Notes under the pieces: generated by a model | Told to the model about the DNA's origin: nothing | What the model saw: only the letters and a program-made list of their open reading frames with translations | Database searches by the model: none | Program-made: the position numbers and the translations under genes | Part shown: one piece after another, positions 1 to 10,228 of the stretch | Layout: each line of letters begins with the position of its first letter | Numbering within the stretch: position 1 is the stretch's first letter | Assembly (NCBI GenBank): GCA_030123675.1 | Contig: JASJYH010000001.1 | Span: 1-64,000, forward strand | From: Anaerolineae bacterium | GTDB lineage: Bacteria; Chloroflexota; Anaerolineae; Anaerolineales; Villigracilaceae | Direction: 5' to 3' | Length of the DNA stretch: 64,000 bases

Positions 1-99
1 GGGATACAAGGACTTTTTGATCGTCTTTCTGTCCTAACCCAGTTTTACTTGTTCTTTGATTTCGTAGGGCTGATTATCATTGTTATTCGTAACGTCTAA
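1..99 (+). CDS. C-terminal fragment of an upstream protein cut by the window edge
   Basis: Frame 1 is open from the first base to a TAA at 97-99 and encodes 32 residues. The tail is strongly hydrophobic (FDFVGLIIIVIRNV) and would suit the last membrane helix of an integral membrane protein. The next gene starts 20 bases later on the same strand, so the two may be cotranscribed. The fragment is too short to assign to a family. That it is coding at all is inferred from the open frame, its hydrophobic pattern and the tight spacing. Confidence 0.4.
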   Translation, partial: GIQGLFDRLSVLTQFYLFFDFVGLIIIVIRNV

Positions 100-119
100 T
101 CCAAAAAGAAAATGAAAAT

Positions 120-1655
120 ATGATCACCAGACGTGATTTCTTAAAGTTAGCCGGAATGTTACCCTTGAGCATAGCCGCGCCAAAACTTGTAAGTTCTTTG
201 CCCCCACTCCAAACTGGAAAACAGCAAAATGTGATAATTATCGTGTTTGATGCTTTATCAGCTTACAACATTTCATTGTATGGGTATGAGCGAGAGACTA
301 CACCAAACCTTGCCCGTCTGGCTGATCGGGCGATTGTATACCACAAGCATTATGCGGGTGGAAATTTCACTACACCTGGAACTGCATCACTCCTGACTGG
401 AACACTGCCTTGGACACATCGTGCCTTTTCCGTGAATGAAGAAGTCGATGACGCTTATGTAGATAAAAATGTGTTTTCTGCATTCCATAATTACCATCGA
501 CTTGCTTATACTCATAACCCATTAGTATCTACACTTCTAAGACATTTCGGAGGGGATATAGATGATCATATAAGAAGAAACACGCTCTTCTTGAAACACG
601 ATTTTATTATTCCGACCATTTTTAAAAAAGATGAAGATGTAGCTTTTATAGGATGGCTGAGAGCGATGCGAAGTAAAGAAGATGGCTATGCATATTCGTT
701 ATTTTTGTCAAGATTGGTTGAACAATATGATCGACAACTTGAAGCCAAACTTAAAAGTTTGAAACAAATCTATCCTCGTGGTGTCCCAAAACAAAGTGCT
801 GGCAATTATTTTTTACTAGAAACAGCAATTGACTGGTTTAACGAAAAAGCATCATCTTTACCTCAGCCTTTTTTGAGTTACCTTCATTTTTTTCCTCCTC
901 ATGACCCTTATCGAACTCACCATGATTTTCATGGTCAATATAAAAACGATGGATGGAACCCTGTACCAAAGGAAAAAGATGTATTATTGTTCGGTACAAA
1001 GAATTATTTCCGGAAACATATAATAAAGGAACGTAGGCACTATGATGAATTCATCCTGTATGTTGACAGAGAATTTGGAAAGCTTTTCGATAATTTGGAG
1101 CGCTTAAGATTACTGGATAATACCTGGGTAATCCTGACTTCCGACCATGGTGAAATGTTTGAACGAGGTGTTCTTGGTCACAGAACACCGCTGCTATACG
1201 AGCCTGTTATTCGCATTCCCCTGATGATCTTTGAGCCTGGACGGAAAACACGGCTGGATATTCATACATCCACCAGTGCAGTCGATTTGTTACCGACATT
1301 ATTACATGTGACCGACCAACAACCAGTGAATTGGACCGAAGGAAGGGTATTGCCACCATTTTCGAACGCTACTAGAAAACCAAGCAGAAACATCTATGTG
1401 TTAGAGGCAAGAAATAATTCGAAGTACGCGCCATTTACAGAAGCTACAACCGTATTGGTAAAAGGGAACTATAAGCTGATGTACTTTTTCGGGTATGAGG
1501 AGTTAGGTTCAGAAGGTGAACGCATTGAACTTTATGATCTTGGAAAAGATCCTGAAGAACTCAACGATCTTTCATTGATCAAGAGGGAAACGACGGCCGA
1601 ATTGCTGAATGAGCTCAAAGGAAAACTAGCAGAAGTGAACGAGCCGTATCAATAA
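120..1655 (+). CDS. Tat-exported sulfatase-fold hydrolase lacking the formylglycine cysteine
   Basis: This is an alkaline-phosphatase-superfamily (sulfatase fold) enzyme of 511 residues. The N-terminus TRRDFLKLAG is a classic twin-arginine motif followed by a short hydrophobic stretch, so export across the membrane in folded form is likely. Metal-binding signatures are visible: an early Asp (VFDALSAYN, about residue 44) and SDHGEMFE near residue 342. At the nucleophile the usual C-x-P-S-R-A-S-L-L-T-G of sulfatases reads TTPGTASLLTG (residues 84-94), with Thr for Cys and Thr for Arg. Formylglycine cannot form there. The enzyme is therefore more likely a Thr-nucleophile phosphodiesterase or phosphotransferase than a true sulfatase. 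It precedes a methyltransferase and membrane glycosyltransferase-like genes, which suggests a role in surface polymers. The substrate is unknown. Confidence 0.85.
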   Translation: MITRRDFLKLAGMLPLSIAAPKLVSSLPPLQTGKQQNVIIIVFDALSAYNISLYGYERETTPNLARLADRAIVYHKHYAGGNFTTPGTASLLTGTLPWTHRAFSVNEEVDDAYVDKNVFSAFHNYHRLAYTHNPLVSTLLRHFGGDIDDHIRRNTLFLKHDFIIPTIFKKDEDVAFIGWLRAMRSKEDGYAYSLFLSRLVEQYDRQLEAKLKSLKQIYPRGVPKQSAGNYFLLETAIDWFNEKASSLPQPFLSYLHFFPPHDPYRTHHDFHGQYKNDGWNPVPKEKDVLLFGTKNYFRKHIIKERRHYDEFILYVDREFGKLFDNLERLRLLDNTWVILTSDHGEMFERGVLGHRTPLLYEPVIRIPLMIFEPGRKTRLDIHTSTSAVDLLPTLLHVTDQQPVNWTEGRVLPPFSNATRKPSRNIYVLEARNNSKYAPFTEATTVLVKGNYKLMYFFGYEELGSEGERIELYDLGKDPEELNDLSLIKRETTAELLNELKGKLAEVNEPYQ

Positions 1656-1777
1656 AACGAGTTCAAAAAAGTAATTTTATCTTAGCAGTATAACCGCCGA
1701 TATTCCGATGGGATTATTCTGTTAGTCCATCGTCAGTACATTATAATCTGCCCGCTTTACGTAAATTCAACGTTCCA

Positions 1778-2533
1778 ATGAAAGATTATCTTTATCTTCA
1801 CCTACGTGACTTACCTTATTTCCGGGCCCTCCTTCGGGGTGTGGAGTCAACATATTATCAGAACATCGATTTGCCCGCACCTATTTACGATGTAGGTTGT
1901 GGCGATGGTCATTTTGCATCACTAACGTTCGACCAAAAAATTGACGTGGGGCTCGATCCTTGGCATGGACCGATCCATGAAGCCAAACTTTATAGCACAT
2001 ATCATGGATTGGTAGAGGCAGACGGCGCGCAAGCACCTTTCCCAAACAATTATTTTGCCTGTGCCGTTAGCAATTCTGTTTTAGAACACATCCCGCATAT
2101 TGAGGCAGTGCTGACTGAAACTGCGCGCGTGCTACAAAAGGGTGCCCCTTTTTATTTTTGCGTACCCAACCATCGCCATCTGACTGAGCTTTCCCTTACC
2201 CGTTTTCTGGGGAAAGGGTACACAGCGTGGTTTCGGCGTATCTCACGCCTCCATCACGCCGATGCCCCCGATGTCTGGGAGGCACGATTAGGTCACGCTG
2301 GATTTAAACTGGAGCGATGGTGGCATTATTTCTCACCGTCCGCGTTGCATGTTTTAGAATGGGGACACTATTTCGGGGTACCCTCACTCGTCGCCCATGC
2401 GGTGACTGGCAAATGGATTATTAGCCGCTCCCATTGGAATTTATGGCTGACAGAACGGTTCGTTCGGAAATATGCCTCTCCAGATCCAGTTGAAGATGGC
2501 ACATATACCTTTTACATTGCAAGAAAGGGGTGA
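1778..2533 (+). CDS. Class I SAM-dependent methyltransferase
   Basis: The 251-residue protein has the Methyltransf_11-type Rossmann pattern. Motif I is YDVGCGDGHFAS (about residues 37-48), an acidic motif II region follows (VGLDPWHG), and a motif IV-like SNSVLEHIPH is followed by the post-motif segment TARVLQKGAPFYFCVPN. These features support SAM binding and methyl transfer; the acceptor cannot be read from sequence. Its place between a sulfatase-fold enzyme and membrane glycosyltransferases suggests modification of a surface glycan or lipid. A TATAAT box lies at 1742-1747, about 30 bases before the ATG, but without a clear -35 match. No signal peptide is seen, so it is probably cytoplasmic. 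Confidence 0.85.
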   Translation: MKDYLYLHLRDLPYFRALLRGVESTYYQNIDLPAPIYDVGCGDGHFASLTFDQKIDVGLDPWHGPIHEAKLYSTYHGLVEADGAQAPFPNNYFACAVSNSVLEHIPHIEAVLTETARVLQKGAPFYFCVPNHRHLTELSLTRFLGKGYTAWFRRISRLHHADAPDVWEARLGHAGFKLERWWHYFSPSALHVLEWGHYFGVPSLVAHAVTGKWIISRSHWNLWLTERFVRKYASPDPVEDGTYTFYIARKG

Positions 2534-2728
2534 GCGAGGGTGATTTTCAGGAATTTCATAATAGAGAAACCAATCCCGTTGGACTATATTTCCGATAAAA
2601 TTATTTGCAAACACTTTTCGTAAAATATCTAGTTTCCCAATCAGGCCTGTGTTGGTGGCCAATTCACTTTTATGCTATGATTCTCCGCCAAAATGGGTTG
2701 ATTCACTCTTGACCATCTATGATTAACA

Positions 2729-4900
2729 ATGAGCAACGATTCCAAAGTTCCAATTCCTGATTCCCAACAAGTAGAACCAACAGTCCTTGACCTGTTCAAA
2801 TCCATTTTCAAAGATTGGAAATCATTTTTTAATTTTGTGGCTTCCGTATTTGACGCGGCGCGACGAGAACAAATAAATCGTAGCCTTACTAAAGAACAAG
2901 CCCTAATCGTTGACCCACAACCCCAATCTATACTTTTGGATTCTCAAAAATCTCCCAGGATTCCTTGGCGAGCATTGCTCGGGGTTGGTTTTGCCTTATA
3001 TGCGCAGCAAGTTCTCGAACCAGAAGGCCGAAATGCTAGCTTCGGATTAATAATTTACACTATCTCAATTTCGCTGATCTTATGGTCCTATTTTAAAAAC
3101 GAATGGAGTTTGCCGACTTTAGCGCCTTCTCATGATCGCCATGACCCGGAGACAATCAGGTTTATCCCCTTGATTATTGCAACAGTCCTGGCAGCAATCG
3201 CTTACGCAAGTTTTGATGGAAACAGATTTGGTCTCTTTAACATAACATTTTGGTTGCTTTCCATAAGTTTTTTCGTTTATGCGTTTTGGTTACCCTATCG
3301 TCGAGTCCGCCACGAGCAAAGTGCAGAAGAGCGCCGCAAGAACAAGTTGTGGACCTTATTGGTGCTAGGCGTGGTAGTTATTGTGGTCTTCTTTCGAGTT
3401 TATCAAATAGATTCAGTCCCACCTGAACCGATCAGTGATCACGCAGAGAAGATTTTGGATGTATTCGAGATATCCCAGGGCGAAACACGAATTTTCTTCC
3501 CGCGTAATACAGGACGTGAAGCAATCCAAATGTATTGGACATTATTAATAACCTGGGTTTTTGGTACAGGGTTTACCTTTCTCAGTTTGAAGATCGGTAC
3601 CGTGATATTCGGCCTACTAACATTGCCTTATATGTATCTACTGGGTAAAGAATTTGGTGGTAAGCGTGTGGGATTGTTCGCCTTACTATTTGCAGGCATC
3701 GGATATTGGCCTAACCTGATCAGTCGCATAGGACTGCGCTTCCCGCTTTACCCCCTCTTTGTAGCGCCCACGCTCTATTATCTGATCAAGGGCTTACGTA
3801 CGCGCAACCGCAATGACTTCATTCTATCTGGCTTATTTCTCGGTTTGGGCCTCCATGGGTACAGTCCTATTAGGGTTTTGCCCATCGTGGTGGTGGTAGC
3901 AATTGTTTTGTATCTGTTTCAGACCCTATCCAAACGCGACCGGCGCGATGCCGTAATGTGGCTCGTAATACTGAGCCTTGCTTCACTGCTTGTTTTTATA
4001 CCTCTCTTGCGATATACCGTTGATTTTCCAGATACTTTCTCTTCTCGCTTTTTATCACGTGTAAGTGGGAGTGAACAGGACTTACCCGGGCCTGCACTTG
4101 AGGTTTTCTTTTCGAATTTGTGGAATGCCATGTTAATGTTTAATTGGGATGATGGCGAAGTTTGGGTTAATTCAATCACCCACCGGCCGGCATTGGATGT
4201 AGTATCAGGCGCACTTTTCCTGATTGGGATATTCCTCTTGCTGATCCGATATATTCGAAAGCGCCACTGGCTACACCTATTCCTGCTACTGTCCATTCCG
4301 CTTTTGGCGCTGCCTTCAATCTTGTCATTGGCATTCCCGGGAGAAAACCCGGCACTAAACCGTGCAGCCGCCGCGTATGTGCCGGCTTTTATTGTAGTTG
4401 GGTTAGCGCTTGATGGTCTGTTAACAGCCATTGGGCGCGGAAAGATGCGAACTATATTTGCCTGGGGGTTGACTTTGGGTTTGGTAAGTTGGTCGGGGTA
4501 TCTGAATTATGATCTTGTCTTCAACCAACATTTTGAGTCTTATCGAAAGCATGCCTGGAATTCATCAGAAATGGGTGCGATCGTCAAAGAATTCAATGAA
4601 ACGTATGGTCATACTGAAACGATCTGGATCGTTGCTTTTCCACACTGGGTGGACACACGCCTGCCAGGTGTTTGGGCAGGAATTCCTAATCGCGATTTGG
4701 CTATATGGCGTGACAATCTGCCTGAGACAGTAGAATTACCCGGGCCGAAGCTTTTTATGGTAAGAGCTAATCTACAAGTTCCGGAAGCCAACGACATGGA
4801 ATCGATAAACACACTGGAACAGCTTTACCCAAAAGGAACAACTGAACTATATAAGTCGAGTGTGCCTGGGAAGGATTTCTGGATTTTTACGGTACCTTAA
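2729..4900 (+). CDS. GT39-like (PMT/ArnT-type) membrane glycosyltransferase
   Basis: This polytopic protein of 723 residues has a soluble N-terminal leader of about 70 residues, then two or three helices, then a core starting near residue 205 that resembles dolichyl-phosphate-mannose or undecaprenyl-phosphate sugar transferases. The hallmark is an acidic residue in the first large extracytoplasmic loop, here within PPEPISDHAEKILDVFEI. A run of helices follows, including LYPLFVAPTLYYLIKGLRTRN. A C-terminal extracytoplasmic tail of about 100 residues ends the protein. Such enzymes move a sugar from a polyprenyl-phosphate carrier to an acceptor outside the membrane. TATGAT lies 5 bases before the ATG, so a leaderless start is possible. 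Donor and acceptor are unknown. Confidence 0.75.
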   Translation: MSNDSKVPIPDSQQVEPTVLDLFKSIFKDWKSFFNFVASVFDAARREQINRSLTKEQALIVDPQPQSILLDSQKSPRIPWRALLGVGFALYAQQVLEPEGRNASFGLIIYTISISLILWSYFKNEWSLPTLAPSHDRHDPETIRFIPLIIATVLAAIAYASFDGNRFGLFNITFWLLSISFFVYAFWLPYRRVRHEQSAEERRKNKLWTLLVLGVVVIVVFFRVYQIDSVPPEPISDHAEKILDVFEISQGETRIFFPRNTGREAIQMYWTLLITWVFGTGFTFLSLKIGTVIFGLLTLPYMYLLGKEFGGKRVGLFALLFAGIGYWPNLISRIGLRFPLYPLFVAPTLYYLIKGLRTRNRNDFILSGLFLGLGLHGYSPIRVLPIVVVVAIVLYLFQTLSKRDRRDAVMWLVILSLASLLVFIPLLRYTVDFPDTFSSRFLSRVSGSEQDLPGPALEVFFSNLWNAMLMFNWDDGEVWVNSITHRPALDVVSGALFLIGIFLLLIRYIRKRHWLHLFLLLSIPLLALPSILSLAFPGENPALNRAAAAYVPAFIVVGLALDGLLTAIGRGKMRTIFAWGLTLGLVSWSGYLNYDLVFNQHFESYRKHAWNSSEMGAIVKEFNETYGHTETIWIVAFPHWVDTRLPGVWAGIPNRDLAIWRDNLPETVELPGPKLFMVRANLQVPEANDMESINTLEQLYPKGTTELYKSSVPGKDFWIFTVP

Positions 4901-4959
4901 TCTTAATTTGTTATGCTGCCTCAAATAAACACTACTTTTTTTGAGTAGGCCGGGAACCA

Positions 4960-7900
4960 ATGAAAAGAGAAAAAAACACTTGGATTTACGATGTACTCTT
5001 GATTGTCGTGCTAGCCGCGGCGGCCTTTTTGCGTATTTCCGGTGATGACTGGGGCGAACTTCAACACCAACATCCTGATGAATCTTTCCTTACGGGCGTT
5101 GTGGCCAACTTACGCGCGCATGAGTGCATTGATTCCGAGATCTTGATCGATATTTGTCCGCAAGACCAGCAGCGCTGGATGGGCATCGCTGATTTCTTCG
5201 CCACGAAACAATCCACGCTCAATCCTCACAATCGCGGGTTTTCTTTTTTTGTGTATGGCACTTTGCCATTATTTATTGTTCGTTACACAGCTGAAATAAT
5301 TGGTCAAACCGATCATGGCGCGTTAAAGCTGCTCGGTCGCCAGTTCTCTGCATTCGCCGACCTAGGAACCATATTTTTACTCTATCTTATTGTTGCCAGG
5401 CTTTACAACCGGCGAACAGCATTGCTAACGGCGGCATTTTCAAGTTTAGCAGTAATGCAGATTCAGCAGTCGCATTTTTTCACGACCGACTTATTCGTAA
5501 ACTTATTTTCGTTTCTGGCTATTTATTTTGCGGTAGGGATCATTACAGGCAAATCTAGACCCGCTGAAGACGATTTCCAACTCACAAATTCCCTTTCGAG
5601 TTTCTCGGGTATTAGAAAGCATCTTTGGCGTAATCCTTACTTTTGGCTTAGCTTGGGGTTTGGATTCTGCTTTGGTCTGGCCATGGCTTCCAAGCTCAAT
5701 ATCTTTCCCATGGCACTGCTTTTGCCAGGCGCATTCGCTATTCGGATCTTTACGAATAAAGAAAAACGGGAAAAGTTCCACCATGCGGATTATTGGGGTC
5801 TGATATTTTTTTACCTGAGCGCTGGTGGTTTCGCTGCCTTTATGGCTTTCCGTATTTTCCAACCCTACGCCTTTGACGGAATCTTAATTAATGAACTATG
5901 GTGGGCAAACATTGTTGAACAGCGCGCACAGGCAAATCCCGATGCAGAAGTACCATGGAACTTACAATGGGCCCGACGCAATAACTTTTATTCTTTTAAA
6001 AATCTGACATTGTGGGGTCTGGGCCTGCCACTTGGAATCCTGGCTTGGGCTGGATTCCTCACCATGGGTTGGCGCATCCTGAAGGGTGAATGGAAACACT
6101 TGTTGCTATGGGGCTGGACAGCCTTGTATTTCGGATGGCAATCGCTGCAATTTAATCCAACTATGCGCTATCAGCTTCCTATCTATCCACTGCTGGCTAT
6201 GATGGCTGCCTGGTTCATTTTTCAAATACCAAAATTTAATTTAAATATTCGGCGAGCGAAAAAAACGGGTACCTTCAACTTTACACCAATTGCAGTGATT
6301 CTTGGCATTGGCATTCTTATATCAACAGGGATATGGGCTTATGCCTTCCATACCATCTATATCCGCGAGGAGCCCCGTATGGCTGCCTCACGTTGGATTT
6401 TTCAAAACGTGCCGGGGCCAGTCAATATCCATATCCAGACGCTGGGTGATGAGATCTATAACCAGCCCTTGTCCTATTCTCTGGGTACAATCATACAAGC
6501 TGACACACCTTACGAACTAAGTTTCAGAGCCTTACGTGACGGGTTTGTGAACGAGATATCCTTGGGATATATTGTGGACGTTAGCGCATCTGGGCCACAG
6601 ACGTTAGACTTGCGTGTCGCTTCCGGACCGAATCCCGCCCCCGAACAAATTCTCGCCAAATCCAGCCTGACAACAGACTTTTCCCCACGATCTGATCCGC
6701 GCGGTGCGCCGGCCAGCCTGGCCCTTGATCAGCCACTGCAAGTATCGGAAGGCCAAACGTACTTTTTACAATTTGTGACTACAGGCGGCGAACTCAAAAT
6801 TTCTGGCTCTGCTGTTGTCAACGAGACCGATTACGATTATGGTTTGCCCTTCCGCGTTGATGGCTATGATGGCTTTGGCGGCATTTATCGCGGCGACCTT
6901 AATCTCCAAGTTTATTGGGATGACAATCCAGATAAGCTGATTCGGTTCACAGAAACGCTCGACCAAGCAGATTACATATTTATCCCGACCCATCACCAGT
7001 ATTCACAGATCACCCGGTTGCCTGAACGCTATCCCCTGACTACAGTTTATTATCGTGAGTTGTTGGGTTGTCCGTTTAGAAGCAACATAAATGAATGCTA
7101 CCGGATTGCACAGCCTGGTATGTTTTCAGGCAATCTGGGATTTGAGTTGGTTGCAGTTTTTGATTCCTACCCCAGAATTGGGCCATTCGTTATTAATGAC
7201 CAAGCGGCCGAAGAAGCCTTCACCTTCTACGATCATCCCAAAGTGATGATCTTCAAAAAGAGCACTGAGTACAACTCTGATCAGGTTGCATCCATCCTCG
7301 GTGCAGTGGACTTGACGAACGTTGTCCGTCTAACGCCTGGGCAGGCTTCTTCTTACAAGAACTTAATGTTGCCGGATGAACGCTTGGCCGAACAACGCAA
7401 TGGCGGCACCTGGTCAGATTTGTTCAATTACAACCATTTGCAGAATAAATATCCTTTTCTCGGGCTGGTAATTTGGTATTTGTTTGTGTTCCTATTGGGT
7501 TTGCTGACATACCCGATTATCCGTTTGGTATTGCCCGGCTTGGGCGATAAGGGCTATCCATTGGCGCGAATATTGGGGCTTGTTATTTTGGCATATGTCC
7601 CGTGGTTATTAGGTTCGCTAGGAGTAGCGTATAGCCGTTTGACAATTGGGCTGGTATTCGTTGGAATAGCGGTAGCAGGTATAAGTCTGGGTTGGATGCG
7701 TAGGGATGAATTGCTCGAAGAATGGCGCACCAAACGGCGTCACTTCCTGATGATCGAAGGTCTATTCCTGTCCTTCTTCGTTTTCGATTTATTAATCCGT
7801 TTGGGCAATCCTGATCTGTGGCATCCATCAAAGGGCGGCGAACGCCCTATGGATTTTTCCTACTTCAACGCTGTGCTGAAGAGTACCAGTTTCCCACCTT

Positions 7901-9858
7901 ATGATCCATGGTTTGCAGGCGGGTATATAAATTATTATTACTATGGTTTTGTGTTAGTCGGAACTCCTGTTAAATTGCTGGGCATTGTGCCGTCTATTGC
8001 ATATAACTTTATTCTGCCGACGCTGTTTGCCATCGTCGCAATAAACGCCTTCTCAATCGGTTGGAACCTTGTGGAGACTGTAAAGTCCGGACGAGATAAG
8101 AGCATTGATCAACCCGCCTCTCAGTTCAAATCTCTGCCTTTTATTGGGGGCTTTGTCTCTGCTCTTCTGATGGTTATGCTTGGGAACTTGGGCACGATCC
8201 AAATGGTGTTCCAAGCTTTCGCGCGCATTGGTGCGCTGGGTGCTGATATTCATAATTCCGGTTTTTTCCAAAAGTTGGTATGGGCGGGGAATGGCTTCAT
8301 CAAAAACCTGGTTGATGGTATTACGCTTCCTATCGGGCGTGGAGAGTGGTATTGGAACCCCAGCCGAGTGATTCCTCCCGGGCCCGGTAATGAGATTACC
8401 GAATTTCCGTTATTTACCTTTTTGTACAGTGATTTACATGCCCACATGATCGTCATGCCACTGACGCTTTTCATTATCGCATGGGCTTTGGCCACAGTGC
8501 GTGCAAAGCGCACGTCGTTGATTTCCATTACATTTGGCGCATTGGTGTTGGGCGCGATCCGTCCGGTCAATACATGGGACGTTTACACGTACATCCCGAT
8601 CGCCGCAATTGCATTGGGTTACACAGTCTATCGATACACGGACTTATCTACTAGCAGGCTGCCTTTCTCACAGGGCTTGCAGCGGGTGGGCCTGGTGCTG
8701 GCTGCGGTCGGTGGACTGATTTTGTTACAGTCTGTCTTCTATTTACCGTTTACCAATTGGTACGGCCAGGCTTATGGTGCGCTATCCCCTTGGCAGGCTT
8801 CGCAAACTCCACTGGCCTCATATTTGACTCATTGGAGTCTGTTCCTCTTCATAATTACAGCCTGGCTGATTTGGGAAACGCGCCAATGGATGGCGGTTAC
8901 ACCGGTCTCTGCACTGAAAAAATTGAAACCCTACCTACTCTTGATTGAATTGGGACTGGCGGTTTTCCTGGTAACTTTGCTTTTTATGGCGTACCGCAAT
9001 GTCTGGATCGGTTGGCTGGCATTCCCGCTTGCTACTTGGGCTGGCCTCCTTCTTTTGCGCCCTGACCAAAGCGTGACCAAACGTAGTGCCTTATTTATGA
9101 TTGGGACCGCACTTGTACTAACTTTGGTGGTTGAATTCGTATCGTTGCGCGGCGATATCGGCCGTATGAACACCTTGTTCAAACTCTACATGCAAGCCTG
9201 GACTCTGTTAGCCGTCAGCGGGGGCGCAGCATTTGCTTGGGTCTTGGCCGATATCAAATTATGGTTACCTCGCTGGCGCGTAATCTGGCAAACTATCCTA
9301 ACCATTCTTTTCGCCAGTACTGCGCTGTTCACCATCGCAGCGGCAACCGACAAGATCAGCGATCGCATAGACACAGATGCGCCCCATACGTTAGACTCGA
9401 TAACGTATATGGCCTCCGCTCAGTACTGGGATACCACGACAATTGATCTCAGCCAAGATTACCGCGCGATCCGCTGGATGCAAGACAACGTCCAAGGTTC
9501 GCCCGTGATTGTTGAGACCAACTGCCCCGAATACCGTTGGTGTTCGCGTTTCACCATCTATACTGGTCTGCCGGGCGTGGTCGGTTGGAACTGGCATCAG
9601 CGTCAGCAGCGGGCACTCATACCATCAAATCTTATTACCGAACGAGTGGAGTCTATTGGAAAGTTTTACAATACCACCGACATTGTATTTGCAAAAGATT
9701 TCCTCAGCAAATACGATGTGCGCTATATCATCGTGGGCCAGCTCGAGCATATTTATTATCCGGGTGATGGCTTGCTAAAATTTGAGCAATATAATGAAAC
9801 CTTATGGAAATCGGTTTACCATGACATTCAAACGACAATTTATGAGGTAATACCTTGA
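4960..9858 (+). CDS. Giant membrane protein: GT39-like N-half fused to a YYY (DUF2298) C-half
   Basis: The protein is 1632 residues with many predicted helices. The N-terminal half starts with a GT39-like signature (QHPDESFLTGVVANLR in the first loop) and about ten helices, followed by an extracytoplasmic beta-rich region (about residues 480-800). The C-terminal half begins a new membrane domain near residue 830 and carries the Tyr-rich motif YINYYYYGF near residue 990, diagnostic of the 'Chlor_Arch_YYY'/DUF2298 family. It ends in a soluble segment (RYIIVGQLEHIYY). The C-half is collinear with the separate gene at 10229. Its stop overlaps the TTG start of the next gene (TTGA). The family is described from Chloroflexota and archaea; its biochemical role is not established to my knowledge. 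Confidence 0.85.
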   Translation: MKREKNTWIYDVLLIVVLAAAAFLRISGDDWGELQHQHPDESFLTGVVANLRAHECIDSEILIDICPQDQQRWMGIADFFATKQSTLNPHNRGFSFFVYGTLPLFIVRYTAEIIGQTDHGALKLLGRQFSAFADLGTIFLLYLIVARLYNRRTALLTAAFSSLAVMQIQQSHFFTTDLFVNLFSFLAIYFAVGIITGKSRPAEDDFQLTNSLSSFSGIRKHLWRNPYFWLSLGFGFCFGLAMASKLNIFPMALLLPGAFAIRIFTNKEKREKFHHADYWGLIFFYLSAGGFAAFMAFRIFQPYAFDGILINELWWANIVEQRAQANPDAEVPWNLQWARRNNFYSFKNLTLWGLGLPLGILAWAGFLTMGWRILKGEWKHLLLWGWTALYFGWQSLQFNPTMRYQLPIYPLLAMMAAWFIFQIPKFNLNIRRAKKTGTFNFTPIAVILGIGILISTGIWAYAFHTIYIREEPRMAASRWIFQNVPGPVNIHIQTLGDEIYNQPLSYSLGTIIQADTPYELSFRALRDGFVNEISLGYIVDVSASGPQTLDLRVASGPNPAPEQILAKSSLTTDFSPRSDPRGAPASLALDQPLQVSEGQTYFLQFVTTGGELKISGSAVVNETDYDYGLPFRVDGYDGFGGIYRGDLNLQVYWDDNPDKLIRFTETLDQADYIFIPTHHQYSQITRLPERYPLTTVYYRELLGCPFRSNINECYRIAQPGMFSGNLGFELVAVFDSYPRIGPFVINDQAAEEAFTFYDHPKVMIFKKSTEYNSDQVASILGAVDLTNVVRLTPGQASSYKNLMLPDERLAEQRNGGTWSDLFNYNHLQNKYPFLGLVIWYLFVFLLGLLTYPIIRLVLPGLGDKGYPLARILGLVILAYVPWLLGSLGVAYSRLTIGLVFVGIAVAGISLGWMRRDELLEEWRTKRRHFLMIEGLFLSFFVFDLLIRLGNPDLWHPSKGGERPMDFSYFNAVLKSTSFPPYDPWFAGGYINYYYYGFVLVGTPVKLLGIVPSIAYNFILPTLFAIVAINAFSIGWNLVETVKSGRDKSIDQPASQFKSLPFIGGFVSALLMVMLGNLGTIQMVFQAFARIGALGADIHNSGFFQKLVWAGNGFIKNLVDGITLPIGRGEWYWNPSRVIPPGPGNEITEFPLFTFLYSDLHAHMIVMPLTLFIIAWALATVRAKRTSLISITFGALVLGAIRPVNTWDVYTYIPIAAIALGYTVYRYTDLSTSRLPFSQGLQRVGLVLAAVGGLILLQSVFYLPFTNWYGQAYGALSPWQASQTPLASYLTHWSLFLFIITAWLIWETRQWMAVTPVSALKKLKPYLLLIELGLAVFLVTLLFMAYRNVWIGWLAFPLATWAGLLLLRPDQSVTKRSALFMIGTALVLTLVVEFVSLRGDIGRMNTLFKLYMQAWTLLAVSGGAAFAWVLADIKLWLPRWRVIWQTILTILFASTALFTIAAATDKISDRIDTDAPHTLDSITYMASAQYWDTTTIDLSQDYRAIRWMQDNVQGSPVIVETNCPEYRWCSRFTIYTGLPGVVGWNWHQRQQRALIPSNLITERVESIGKFYNTTDIVFAKDFLSKYDVRYIIVGQLEHIYYPGDGLLKFEQYNETLWKSVYHDIQTTIYEVIP

Positions 9859-10223
9859 CCGACCTGATATTCCACATCGCTTCAAACGGGACCTGGCTTG
9901 CTGCCGTTAAAAAAGGCGCCTACCATTCAGACACTTTGTCCACAGAGGGATTCATCCACTGCTCGACCGCCTCCCAGATCGTGGACGTGGCCAATGCTTT
10001 CTACCAAGATCAGCGCGGCCTAGTATTGCTCGTTCTTGACCCCACCAAACTAGACGCAGAATGCAAATGGGAACCACCGGTCGAACCCGAACCGACGCAT
10101 GCGCGTGCAGGTGAATTGTTTCCACACGTTTATGGCCTGCTCAATCTAGATGCGGTCACGAATGTGATCTCATTTGAACCTGATTCAGAGGGGATTTTCA
10201 GTATGCCAAATTTGGAAACCTAA
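9855..10223 (+). CDS. DUF952 family protein
   Basis: This small soluble protein of 122 residues matches DUF952. It opens with LIFHIASNGTWLAA and has the conserved core GFIHCSTASQIVDVANAFY followed by LVLLVLDPTKL and FPHVYGLLNLDAV. The family has an ADP-ribosyltransferase-like small fold in structural surveys, but no firm activity is established. The start is a TTG that overlaps the upstream stop by four bases, which implies translational coupling to the GT39-like/YYY fusion. It sits exactly between two YYY-domain proteins and ends five bases before the second, so all three are probably one transcript. Confidence 0.85.
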   Translation: MTDLIFHIASNGTWLAAVKKGAYHSDTLSTEGFIHCSTASQIVDVANAFYQDQRGLVLLVLDPTKLDAECKWEPPVEPEPTHARAGELFPHVYGLLNLDAVTNVISFEPDSEGIFSMPNLET

Positions 10224-10228
10224 TCCTT

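Noticed and set aside
2441-2662. 73-codon minus-strand ORF after the methyltransferase
   Set aside because: It overlaps the methyltransferase end, has no SD and no recognisable domain.
3919-4431. 170-codon minus-strand ORF inside the GT39-like gene
   Set aside because: It is a shadow of the coding strand with no motif or ribosome binding site.
8250-8570. 106-codon minus-strand ORF inside the GT39-like/YYY fusion
   Set aside because: It is complementary to the conserved YYY region; one of many shadow ORFs there.
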